Assembly (NCBI GenBank): GCA_026874595.1
Contig: CM049309.1
Span: 370,501-434,500, forward strand
From: Sipunculus nudus
Taxonomy: Eukaryota; Annelida; Sipuncula; Golfingiida; Sipunculidae
Length of the DNA: 64,000 nucleotides
Reading direction: 5' to 3'
Made by a program: the position numbers and the translations under genes. Under the pieces are notes generated by a model. That model searched no databases and was not told where the DNA came from. It saw nothing but the letters and a program-made list of their open reading frames with translations. How positions within the stretch are numbered: the stretch's first letter is position 1; the number at the start of each line of letters is the position of its first letter. Positions 11,911-21,786 of the stretch are shown here, one piece after another.

Positions 11911-12649
11911 ATAACAGGATGAAGACGCCTTAGTGTTGACTAACTGTTTAATTCAACCACGAGCTTTCGAAGCTTATAGCTTCTTCATCAGGTGTCAAGT
12001 GGAAAGATATAGAAATCGGCTGTATATATATGTTAGATAAACAATTTCTAATAACCATAATGCATTGTATAGTGTAATAGATCTGTGATTGGCTACTCTG
12101 AATATGTATCATGTTGACCCAGGTTCCGAGTGTGTCATTGTTATTTACCCATAATGCTAGGTTATGAGTGTCCGGGTTATGTTGAGTTCATGTCCTGTGA
12201 CACAATAAAGGTTTAAAGTTCATTATGCTCATCGGCTTAATGTTGATGATGATTGACAGTAACAATAATCAGTGGCGATCCGGTTGCACAAGCCCATGAT
12301 TATAAACAGAGATAATCCATATATGAATGATGTATTAAATGATATATTAAATAGTCTTTATCAGAAAGTTTACGTATAAGATAATGACGTTTGTCGATTA
12401 CTTGATATTATTATTGTGTGTAAGCCTGAGAGGTGATCTCATAACACGGCGGTATCAGTGGCGGGAATGTGCACGTATGCATGGGAAAATGAGGTCACGT
12501 CATTATTCATATGGAGAGGTCGTTCGGTGCTATTAATATTATGGTAGGTCTCAATGTCTGTAGTGTGCCATGAAACCGGCATCGTTTCATCGACAGCTCG
12601 TGGTTGAATTAAACAGTTAGTCAACACTAAGGCGTCTTCATCCTGTTAT
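11911..12649. mobile_element. 739-bp element with perfect 55-bp terminal inverted repeats (Penelope-like candidate)
   Basis: The left arm 11911-11965 starts ATAACAGGATGAAGACGCC. It is the exact reverse complement of the right arm 12595-12649 over all 55 bases. The internal ~630 bp has no credible open frame. The right arm is followed by a (TA)n run at 12686-12708. On the minus strand just inside the left arm is CTGATGA, a 6-bp hairpin and GAAA (11991 to 11965), resembling the hammerhead-type core known from Penelope-like retroelements. No clear target duplication is seen. A DNA-transposon MITE is the main alternative. It lies wholly within intron 1 of gene 1. Confidence 0.7.
11965..11991 (-). 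other. Hammerhead-ribozyme-like core motif
   Basis: Minus strand reads CTGATGA (11991-11985), one extra A, then GAAGCT-ATA-AGCTTC (a 6-bp stem with a 3-nt loop) and GAAA (11968-11965). This is the order of the conserved hammerhead core (CUGAUGA, stem II, GAAA). The extra A before stem II departs from the consensus, and stems I and III were not convincingly found, so it may be a decayed or chance match. Confidence 0.35.
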
Positions 12650-13171
12650 CCATACACTGAGAGACTAACACGGCTACACGCATCCTATATATATATATAT
12701 ATATATAGAGGAAGAAATGGTCTCCTGTTCTACCAAGTATGCTGTTTCATTCATGAAATAAATAAAAAAAGAGACTTTGATCAAGTAGAGTTCATTTACA
12801 GTTTACATTTCATATTGAAAGACTTAGAATACATATTAATTTTTATGTTTTAGTTAGTAAACAAGTTCCAAGACTTAACTGCACCAAAAATCAGCTGTCT
12901 TTAACTTGGTTGAAGGATTTTGTATTAAATGGCAATAATTCAAAATGCCTGTTTAGCTTCATGCTGAATGGTCTATGTAGGCAGTCACTCAGATATTGTC
13001 AGCTCACTGCAGTGAGAGTGGTACTGTGGGGAATGGCTGGGCACATTTATTACAGGTATTAAACAGGTCATACATAGGAGCATGCGAGTCAGACCTTGTT
13101 GTGCAAAGTGCAAGCACATTAGTTTAAGAAAAGTTTATGGATTTATTTACTTATTCATATGACCATGATAG

Positions 13172-13321
13172 GAACTACGCGTATCCCAGGAAGTGATTCA
13201 AGAAAGAGAACAGCTCCAAGGGTTATCAAGCCATACACACAGCGACTGCAGGAGATGAAACAGCAGAGGGCTGCTAGCGGCTATCACAGAATGCAACCTG
13301 TTAGGAGACCACCAGCATTTG
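13172..13321 (+). CDS. Gene 1, exon 2: first of three phase 1-1 motif exons
   Basis: Acceptor catgatag (AG 13170-13171) and donor GTAAGT at 13322 bound a 150-bp exon with phase 1 at both ends, joining exon 1 as G|GA. The 50 residues are basic and contain RVIKPYTQRLQEMKQQRA followed by YHRMQPVRRPPAFG. The motif K-P-Y-T-Q-x-L-Q matches those of the next two exons (KALTYAQQLQKLQP and KPKTYTQQLQELQP). A length divisible by three with symmetric phase means the exon could be skipped or duplicated without breaking the frame. No enzymatic domain is visible. Confidence 0.85.
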
Positions 13322-13385
13322 GTAAGTCATGAGTGGATGCTGGATTTGGGAAGTGTCTGTATGTGTGTGTGTTGGGGGCTGATGT

Positions 13386-14115
13386 TATCTTTTGATCAAA
13401 GTTTTCTGCAATATGGGGGACACATCTCTGATCCTCACTGTCTGGTTTTCTATTAATCAAGGTTTTCTGTAATATGGGGGACACATCTCTGATCCTCACT
13501 GTCTGGTTATCTATCGGTCAAGGTTTTCTTTAATATGGGGGACACATCTCTGATGCTCACAGTCTGGTTATCCATTGATTTAGGTTTTCTGTAATACGGG
13601 GACACATCTCTGATGCTTACAGTCTGGTTTTCTATTGATCAAGGTTTTCTGTAATATGGGGGACACATCTCTGATCTTCACTGCCTGGTTATCTATCGGT
13701 CAAGGTTTTCTTTAATGTGGGGGACACATCTCTGATGCTCACAGTCTGGTTATCTATTGATTAAGGTTTTCTGTAATACGGGGACACATCTCTGATGCTT
13801 ACAGTCTGGTTTTTTATTGATCAAGGTTTTCTGTAATATGGGGGACACATCTCTGATCCTCACTGTCTGGTTATCTATTGATTAAGGTTGTCTGTAATGT
13901 TTGGGACACATCTCTGATCCTTACAGTCTGGTTATCTGATGATCAAGGTTTTCTGTAATATTGGAGACACATCTCTGATGCTCACTGGTTATCTACTAAG
14001 GTTTTCTGTAATACGGGGACACATATATGATGCTCACAGTCTGGTTATCTATTGATTAAGGTTTTCTGTAATATGGGGGACACATCTCTGATCCTCACTG
14101 TCTGGCTATCTATTT
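13386..14115. repeat. 61-bp tandem repeat, ~12 copies, in intron 2 of gene 1
   Basis: The unit contains GGTTTTCTGTAATATGGGG, then GACACATCTCTGATCCTCAC and TGTCTGGTTATCTATTGATC. Successive gttttctg landmarks at 13401 and 13462 give the 61-bp period. Copies vary by a few bases, and copies near 13920-14000 carry small deletions. The array starts about 60 bp after the exon 2 donor. Confidence 0.93.
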
Positions 14116-14344
14116 GTCTTTTCCAAACACATGGTTCTCAGGCTCCAAGCATTACATCAGACTACAAAACAAACACCTCATAATGGTGTATTGTAACTAT
14201 CACACTGGGTGACCTGTGCTGATAAATAAAAACACTTTGCTATCAACTGTTACCAATGTTTTTAACCAAAACCAGTGGACATTGAGGTTTTCAGTAGTGG
14301 GACGACTTTATGAGCTCTGCAGCCACAAGGCAATATTAATTTTA

Positions 14345-14760
14345 CTTAGGGTAATTTCATTTTTAGCTCAGGTGACTGTAAGTCAACTGAGGTATAGGGA
14401 TGGCGCTTTGTCCGTCGTCCGTCTGTTAGCAGGGCACAAATGGTAACTGCTGGTCCTAAAAACTTCTAAGTGAACATCCTAGGAGGTCAATAAAAAAAAC
14501 TCCTTGGAAACCTGAAATTAGGTCACTGTGACCTATATCCTCCGAGCTATGGGGCATGAAAGTACCCCCCAGAATAATCAAAAATATAATACAAAACCTC
14601 CAATATCTTGATAATTAATGCATGAATTGTCATGAATCTTGCCTTGAATATTGACCATGACTAGTTTTGTCAGTTTCCGAAAAGTGGTAGCTCCCTCTGT
14701 ATTTTTTCTTATTTTTACGAATATTTTTCAATTTTTTTACTATAAAATGACGACAATCAT
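14345..14760 (+). repeat. Additional copy of the 3850-5950 repeat family
   Basis: Starts near tttttagctcaggtgactgtaagtcaactgagg and continues with gtccgtcgtccgtctgttagcagggcacaaatggtaac, cctgaaattaggtcactgtgacc and gtaccccccagaataat. This is the landmark order of the 3850-5950 cluster. It is in the same orientation and lies inside intron 2. Confidence 0.8.
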
Positions 14761-14889
14761 GTCAGTTTCTCACCTGTAATTACATGCAGTGTCCCAAAAC
14801 CTGATGTGTTTATTGATCACAGGTTGGTGCCATATAGTAATCACCCTGTCTGTATGTCTATTTGTCTGTCTGTGTATCCATCCGTCCAT

Positions 14890-16260
14890 CAACACAAATT
14901 TGTTTCCAGATGATAACTCCAGGTTGTATTGACACATGAATTTCAAACTAAGGTACGGCCCACCTCTAAAGCAAGAACCTATATGATTTTGGGGTCATGA
15001 GGTCAAAGGTCAAGGCCACAGGACTCACTTATTTAAAAAGAATATGGCTGCATTTTGAGCCAACCTTTTCATCCTAAACTTTCCATTTTGCACATTTAGC
15101 CAACTTGCCAGTATGGGGAGAGCATAAATGAATTTGGGGTCACATGGTCAAAGGTCAAGGTCACAGGGGCCTTCTGTTCTCAAATTAGTTTCCAGGTGAT
15201 AACTCCAGTTTAGTTTGACATATTGGTTTCAAACGTAACTTATTTATGACTTACCACTAAAGTAAGAACCGTGTCGATTTTGGGGTCCAACGGTCAAAGG
15301 TCAAGGTCACAGGACTCATTTCTTTAAAAAAAAAATGCATATGCATTGGAAGCTAAACTTTTCATCGCAAACCTCCCATCTTCAAGTTATTGCTAACTTG
15401 GCAATAGGGGAAGATTATTCAATTTTGGAGTCATGAGGTCAAAGGTCAAGGTCACAGCACCCACTTATTAAGAAAGATTGTGGATGCATTTTAAGCCAAA
15501 TTTTTCATCCCAAACCTTCAATCTTGCACATATAGCTGAGCTGCCAATAGGGGAAGAACCAGATTAATTTGGGGGTCACAAAGTCAAAGGTCATGGTCAC
15601 AGGGGCCCATCTGTCCACATATTTGTTTCTGGATGATAACTCCAGTTCGGATTGACATATTGGTTTCAATTTTGACTTATATATGACCCATTAATAATGT
15701 AAGAACCCTTTTGATTTTGGGGTCATAGGGCCAAAGGTCAAGGTCACAAGACCCCCTCCTTAAAAAGATTTATTATTTATTTTTAGCTAAACTTTCTGTC
15801 CCAAACATTCTATCTTCCAGATGTTGCTCACCTGCCAATAGTGGAAGTGACTTATGGATTTTGGGGTCACAAGGTCAAAGGTCAAGGTCATTTTGGCCAT
15901 CTCTCCACATATTAGTTTCCAGATGATAACACCAGTTTGGTTTGAAATATTGGTTTCAAACTTGACTTATTTATGGCCCACCACTAAAGTAAAAACTGTT
16001 GATTCTGGGGTCATGAGATCAAAGGTCAAGGTCACAGGACCCACTACTTTAGAAAGATTGTGGAGCCTTTTTAAGCCAAACTTTTCATCTCAATCCTTAC
16101 ATCATTGACATGTGGTGCACCTGCCAATAGGGGAAGTTTCCTTTTGATTTTGGGGTCACAAGGTCAAAGGTTAAGGTCACAAGGCCTATCCATTCACAAA
16201 TTAGTTTATATATGATAACTCCAGTCAGGGTAGACAGGTTCCCTTCAAACTTATCAGAGG
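14890..16260 (+). repeat. ~145-bp tandem repeat with nuclear-receptor-like half-sites
   Basis: The landmark AGGTCAAAGGTCAAGGTCA or a near match recurs at about 15000, 15146, 15292, 15436, 15582, 15730, 15872, 16018 and 16161, so spacing is 142-148 bp. The copy at 15872-15890 is perfect. Flanking text alternates (tagtttccagatgataactcc occurs in every second unit), suggesting a dimeric unit of about 290 bp. Each landmark contains a DR1 arrangement (AGGTCA-A-AGGTCA) overlapping an extended half-site TCAAGGTCA. Degenerate copies lie in both orientations at 49915-50480, 50490-50680 and 62800-63175. Any binding role is inference only. Confidence 0.85.
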
Positions 16261-16576
16261 ACCAATATTTTGGAAAACCTCAAAAACATATATCCTTATA
16301 GACGAATGCAGCTGAGCGTCGAGACCCATTGATTCCTAGTTATCTTGTAATTCACTTGTTTACAAAGAGTTTAAAGTATTTGGAATATTCCAAATTTGAC
16401 ACAGACCCCTTGGATCCTAATAAATCCCATTTGTATCTCCAAAATCTTTTAAGGAAGGGTCCCTTACTCTCTTGAAAATTGTGCATGTTGAAAGCATTTC
16501 TAATCATTCTTCATTTCCGGTAATTTGAATAGATTACATGATTCATGCTTCCTTATGGACTTCCTTTACATTTCAG

Positions 16577-16708
16577 GCTCTACCTACACAAAGCCTAGTG
16601 GTACGGAGAAACCACCGTACAGAAAGACTGTGCCAAGGAAGGCCTTGACCTACGCACAACAGCTTCAGAAGCTCCAACCCTCAAAGGAACAGTTCAGAAG
16701 AGGTCAAG
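16577..16708 (+). CDS. Gene 1, exon 3: second motif exon
   Basis: Acceptor tttacatttcag (AG 16575-16576) and donor GTCAGT at 16709 bound a 132-bp exon with phase 1 on both sides. Residues include GSTYTKPSGTEKPPYRKTVP and KALTYAQQLQKLQPSKEQF. An alternative donor 6 bp earlier (GTCAAG) keeps the same phase but fits the consensus less well. The paralogous motif (Y-x-Q-Q-L-Q-x-L-Q-P) matches exons 2 and 4. The 20-bp satellite begins about 75 bp after the donor. Confidence 0.83.
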
Positions 16709-16781
16709 GTCAGTTGTCTTTGACCTCAACCTTAGACATGCATAATCTTCAAGTTTCAGCATCCCAGAGCCTTGTCACTTG

Positions 16782-16925
16782 CTCCACACCCTGGTAACAT
16801 GTTCCACACCCTGGTCACATGCTCCACACCCTGGTCACATGCTCTACACCCTGGTCACATGCTCTACACCCTGGTCACATGCTCCACACCCTGGTCACAT
16901 GCTGTACACCCTGGTCACATGCTGT
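16782..16925 (+). repeat. 20-bp satellite, left block (~7 copies)
   Basis: The unit ACACCCTGGTCACATGCTCC, with TCC/TGT/TCT variants, repeats every 20 bp up to the left end of the solo LTR. It belongs to the same array as 17661-20271, which the LTR splits. Confidence 0.95.
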
Positions 16926-17660
16926 TGTTGCATGGACGTCACCCGGACATCGGAGGATGGCGCCACGAAGTGGTGTGGCCGCCCCCGTTTCCACGCTTAT
17001 GGATCCACCCCGCTATCAGTGACTACTGACGCGCTTTTAGAAACATAAAAACTATTCTTGGACCATTCAGTACTGGTTTTGCAGTTCTGCCGGCGCTATC
17101 GTTTCTCTCAAGCAAAACCACAAACTTCTGCGGTTTTCACCCATTGTTGAAAACCTATAAAACGAACTCGCCTGCAGTACGAGGCGGGACTATTGACTTT
17201 GCTACGCCACGTTGCTGTTATCCCCGGGGACCGTGACCGTGGGCTCTTGGTCCCCAAGCCCACGGAATGCCATAAACCACGCCATGAACTTTATTATTTA
17301 GGAAGAGGAGAGACTTTATGTTTGTTTGGTGCCACATGGATTAATACAGGACTTCAGTTTTGTGTGTGCCCGAATTATGTGTTGATGATGGACTTCAGTT
17401 TCTCGTATACCGGATTCAGTTAAGTATTTCGTTACAGTTCGTTATTTAGAGACTCAGTTTTTCTTCAGAGACTTGGTTATGAATTACGTTATGTATTGAC
17501 TATTATATTATTTGTGTACGATTGTAAATATTGTAATATAGTAATATAGTACTGTTTTTGCACCCATATTTTGGTTACGTATTCATTTGAAGAGAACGTG
17601 TCTGAGCATATGTGTTACGGTTCGGCCTGAGTTGTTTGGGTGTGAAAAAGGACCATAACA
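16926..17660 (+). mobile_element. 735-bp solo LTR inserted in the 20-bp satellite
   Basis: The insert begins TGTTGCATGG and ends GGACCATAACA, giving the TG...CA ends of an LTR with an inverted TGTT/AACA. It is flanked by CTGT at 16922-16925 and 17661-17664. Removing the insert and one CTGT restores a perfect satellite unit (cacatgctgtacaccc), so the 4-bp target duplication is well supported. It is GC-richer than its surroundings and has a TATAAAA box at 17156-17162. No protein genes are inside, so it is probably the product of recombination between the two LTRs of a full element. The Ty3/Gypsy type is inferred from TSD length and ends. Orientation is taken from the TATA box. Confidence 0.85.
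17156..17162 (+). promoter_or_regulatory. TATA box in the solo LTR
   Basis: TATAAAA about 230 bp from the left end of the LTR, followed by GC-richer sequence, is placed as expected of an LTR core promoter. Activity is not shown. Confidence 0.5.
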
Positions 17661-20271
17661 CTGTACACCCTGGTCACATGCTGTACACCCTGGTCACATG
17701 CTCCACACCCTGGTCACATGCTCCACACCCTGGTCACATGCTGTACACCCTGGTCACATGCTCTACACCCTGGTCACATGCTCTACACCCTGGTCACATG
17801 CTGTACACCCTGGTCACATGCTGTACACCCTGGTCACATGCTCTACACCCTGGTCACATGCTCTACACCCTGGTCACATGCTCTACACCCTGGTCACATG
17901 CTGTACACCCTGGTCACATGCTGTACACCCTGGCACATGCTCCACACCCTGGTCACATGCTGTACACCCTGGTCACATGCTCCACACCCTGGTCACATGC
18001 TCCACACCCTGGTCACATGCTCCACACCCTGGTCACATGCTGTACACCCTGGTCACATGCTGTACACCCTGGTCACATGCTCCAAACCCTGGTCACATGC
18101 TGTACACCCTGGTCACATGCTCTACACCCTAGTCACATGCTGTACACCCTGGTCACATGCTGTACACCCTGGTCACATGCTCCACACCCTGGTCACATGC
18201 TGTACACCCTGGTCACATGCTCTACACCCTGGTCACATGCTCTACACCCTGGTCACATGCTCTACACCCTGGTCACATGCTCTACACCCTGGTTACATGC
18301 TCCACACCCTGGTCACATGCTCCACACCCTGGTCACATGCTGTACACCCTGGTCACATGCTGTACACCCTGGTCACATGCTGTACACCCTGGTCACATGC
18401 TCCACACCCTGGTCACATGCTGTACACCCTGGTCACATGCTGTACACCTTGGTCACATGCTCTACACCCTGGTCACATGCTGTACACCCTGGTCACATGC
18501 TGTACACCCTGGTCACATGCTCCACACCCTGGTCACATGCTCCACACCCTGGTCACATGCTGTACACCCTGGTCACATGCTGTACACCCTGGTCACATGC
18601 TCCACACCCTGGTCACATGCTGTACACCCTGGTCACATGCTGTACACCTTGGTCACATGCTCTACACCCTGGTCACATGCTGTACACCCTGGTCACATGC
18701 TCTACACCCTGGTCACATGCTCTACACCCTGGTCACATGCTCTACACCCTGGTCACATGCTCTACACCCTGGTTACATGCTCCACACCCTGGTCACATGC
18801 TCCACACCCTGGTCACATGCTGTACATCCTGGTCACATGCTGTACACCCTGGTCACATGCTCCACACCCTGGTCACATGCTGTACACCCTGGTCACATGC
18901 TGTACACCTTGGTCACATGCTCTACACCCTGGTCACATGCTGTACACCCTGGTCACATGCTGTACACCCTGGTCACATGCTCCACACCCTGGTCACATGC
19001 TCCACACCCTGGTCACATGCTGTACACCCTGGTCACATGCTGTACACCCTGGTCACATGCTCCACACCCTGGTCACATGCTGTACACCCTGGTCACATGC
19101 TGTACACCTTGGTCACATGCTCTACACCCTGGTCACATGCTGTACACCCTGGTCACATGCTCTACACCTTGGTCACATGCTCCACACCCTGGTCACATGC
19201 TGTACACCCTGGTCACATGCTGTACACCCTGGTCACATGCTCCACACCCTGGTCACATGCTCCACACCCTGGTCACATGCTCCACACCCTGGTCACATGC
19301 TGTACACCCTGGTCACATGCTGTACACCCTGGTCACATGCTCCACACCCTGGTCACATGCTGTACACCCTGGTCACATGCTGTACACCCTGGTCACATGC
19401 TCCACACCCTGGTCACATGCTGTACACCCTGGTCACATGCTGTACACCCTGGTCACATGCTCCACACCCTGGTCACATGCTCCACACCCTGGTCACATGC
19501 TCCACACCCTGATCGCATGCTGTACACCCTGGTCACATGCTGTACACCCTGGTCACATGCTCCACACCCTGGTCACATGCTGTACACCCTGGTCACATGC
19601 TGTACACCCTGGTCACATGTTCCACACCCTGGTCATATGCTCCACACCCTGGTCACATGCTGTACACCCTGGTCACATGCTCCACACCCTGGTCATATGG
19701 TCCACACCCTGGTCACATGCTGTACACCCTGGTCACATGCTCCACACCCTGGTCACAAGCTCCACACCCTGGTCACATGCTCCACACCCTGGTCACATGC
19801 TCCACACCCTGGTCACATGCTCCACACCCTGGTCACATGCTGTACACCCTGGTCACATGCTCCACACCCTGGTCACATGCTGTACACCCTGGTCACATGC
19901 TGTACACCCTGGTCACATGCTGTACACCCTGGTCACATGCTGTACACCCTGGTCACATGCTCCACACCCTGGTCACATGCTCCACACCCTGGTCACATGC
20001 TCCACACCCTGGTCACATGCTCCACACCCTGGTCACATGCTCCACACCCTGGTCACATGCTGTACACCCTGGTCACATGCTGTACACCCTGGTCACATGC
20101 TCCACACCCTGGTCACATGCTCCGCAACCTGGTCACATGCTCTGCACCCTGGTCACATGCTCCCGCACCCTGGTCACATGCTCCGCACCCTGGTCACAAG
20201 CTGTACACTCTGGTCACATGCTCCACACCCTGGTCACATGCTCCACACCCTGGTCACATGTTCTACACCTC
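17661..20271 (+). repeat. 20-bp satellite, main block (~130 copies)
   Basis: Units of ACACCCTGGTCACATGCTNN continue without interruption. One copy near 17936 lacks a T and shifts the register by one base. The last two positions alternate among CC, GT and CT. Rare variants repeat at fixed offsets: acaccttgg at 18441, 18641, 18901 and 19101, and ggttacatgc near 18291 and 18771. This shows that blocks of about 460-480 bp were duplicated within the array. All three plus-strand frames are open (up to ~900 codons) simply because the unit lacks stops. The last copies (20120-20271) are more diverged. Confidence 0.97.
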
Positions 20272-20279
20272 ATTTGGAT

Positions 20280-20292
20280 AAATACCAAATAA
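20280..20292. repeat. Target-site duplication, left copy, of the LINE
   Basis: AAATACCAAATAA lies directly before the element and is repeated after the poly(A) tail at 25908-25920. The first A residues of the right copy cannot be separated from the tail, so the certain length is 10 and the likely length 13. Confidence 0.85.
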
Positions 20293-20825
20293 TTTTTTTT
20301 GGGCCCTGGTGCATGGAGGAGCACACACCTACCTTGTTGGTGCTCAGCCATTTAAGTAATTTTACAGCTGAATTACTGGGTACACAAGCTTCAAATTTAG
20401 CAGGGAGTTAAAGCATCCTCCTGGAACTGGAAATCTTTTGAAATCTAAGCAGAAAGGGAAGTACCTTTTTCATAAAACTAAAGTTTAAAATTGGAACAAA
20501 CTCAGTTGGTCTCTTATCATTTGGCACACGGGTGAGGGGGATTACATCATTGTCTTGTTAGTGGTCAGTGGACCACGCATAAAGCACCAGGTCCCTCAGG
20601 TTATTGTGCAAGCCTCCAAGGACTTGAGCACAATGTATCATTGAACTCAAGTCAATGCCTGGCAGTCATAATAACAACTCATAGCTCATATTTCTGTAGT
20701 GCTAAATCTGTTTTCTTATAATGTAACTGAATTGTGATATGAATGGGACACCTAAAAGACTAAGATCAGAATTATCAAGTTCTTAATCAGCGTCACCAAA
20801 TAGCCCAAAAAGGTCCAAGAAATTC

Positions 20826-21572
20826 ATGTCATTGCATTGCAAAGTAAAAACAAATATTAAGGAAATGGCAAGTGTGTCTAGGGACACCTTAGGGAAAATG
20901 CTTGATGATCTTGAAACAAAAATAGTCAGACGAATCACTGAAAAGTATGAAAGAACTGTTGAGCATTTAGAATCTAAGGTTATGTTACTTGAAAATGAAA
21001 ATAAAGAAATTAAATCTGAAATAGTCAAACTCTCTGACAGAATCACTATATTAGAGGAACAGTGCACTAAATCAGAAGGTGAAGCCTTAGGGGCCAAGAG
21101 AAAGACCATAGAATTGGAACAATACTCAAGAAACTCTTCTTTAAGGGTATTTGGGGTTGCAGAAAGTGATAGAAGCACAAGTGGGGCTGAAAGCTGCATA
21201 GAAGTAGTGCAAAAGCTATGTCAGGAAAAACTAAGATTAGATTTGGACATGAGGGAATTTGATGTTGCCCATAGGGTTGGAAAACGTTCCACAAATCAGG
21301 AAACTAAACCTAGGGCAATATTAGTAAAATTTGTTAGAAAGGATGTAAAATTGGCAGTTATGAAAGAAAGGAGGAGATTAAAGGGGACAGGAATTGTGTT
21401 GGTAGATGATATGTGTAAAGAGCTACTAGAACTCTTTAACAGAGTGAAAAGAAATCCTAGGGTTAAAGAGGCATGGACTTGGAATGGAAAGGTGTTTTTG
21501 AAGGATTTGAAAGACGCAATAAAGGAAGTTAAATATGGTGAATCATTGCAGGATTTGCCTACTGGAGATTGA
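20826..21572 (+). CDS. LINE ORF1 protein (coiled coil plus RRM-like region)
   Basis: An intact 248-codon frame. Residues ~14-95 form a heptad-rich acidic/basic coiled coil (LESKVMLLENENKEIKSEIV), as in L1-type ORF1 trimers. Residues ~96-185 contain LEQYSRNSSLRVFGV and a later RAILVKFVRKDVKLAVM, the usual two-strand pattern of the ORF1 RNA-binding (RRM-like, Transposase_22-type) domain. A basic C-terminal region follows. The family binds element RNA and chaperones nucleic acid in the ribonucleoprotein. The start at 20826 is the longest; a Met 13 codons later (MASVSRDTLG, 20865) is equally plausible. Unlike ORF2, this frame shows no break. Confidence 0.9.
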   Translation: MSLHCKVKTNIKEMASVSRDTLGKMLDDLETKIVRRITEKYERTVEHLESKVMLLENENKEIKSEIVKLSDRITILEEQCTKSEGEALGAKRKTIELEQYSRNSSLRVFGVAESDRSTSGAESCIEVVQKLCQEKLRLDLDMREFDVAHRVGKRSTNQETKPRAILVKFVRKDVKLAVMKERRRLKGTGIVLVDDMCKELLELFNRVKRNPRVKEAWTWNGKVFLKDLKDAIKEVKYGESLQDLPTGD

Positions 21573-21786
21573 AAAGTGAATAAAAGCATACTGCCTGCCA
21601 GGCACTGAAATGACCTGATAATTATCATGTGCAACGTATTGTGTATATTTTTAAGTATATATTTTGTGTTCTTGTGTATTGTTATTATTGTTGAAAAATA
21701 TAGTTGTTCGTTGCATCACAAGATTATGTACTTTTATATGAAATACCCCATCTCAATGAATATTGTAAATCGGATTAATAAACAAC

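Noticed and set aside
15854-16108. 84-codon frame with repeated RSKVKV
   Set aside because: This is the translation of the AGGTCAAAGGTCAAGGTCA landmark of the ~145-bp repeat.
16701-16707. Alternative donor for exon 3 at GTCAAG (16703)
   Set aside because: It keeps the same phase, but the GTCAGT 6 bp later, preceded by AAG, fits the donor consensus better. It is kept only as a possible variant.
17193-17423. 76-codon open frame in the solo LTR
   Set aside because: It lies inside a 735-bp LTR that would not normally encode protein, and has no recognisable domain.
17612-20411. Two plus-strand open frames of ~890 codons (and a 451-codon one)
   Set aside because: The 20-bp unit lacks stops in every plus-strand frame, so all three are open at once. 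The peptide is the same 20-residue cycle in shifted register, without codon-level constraint.
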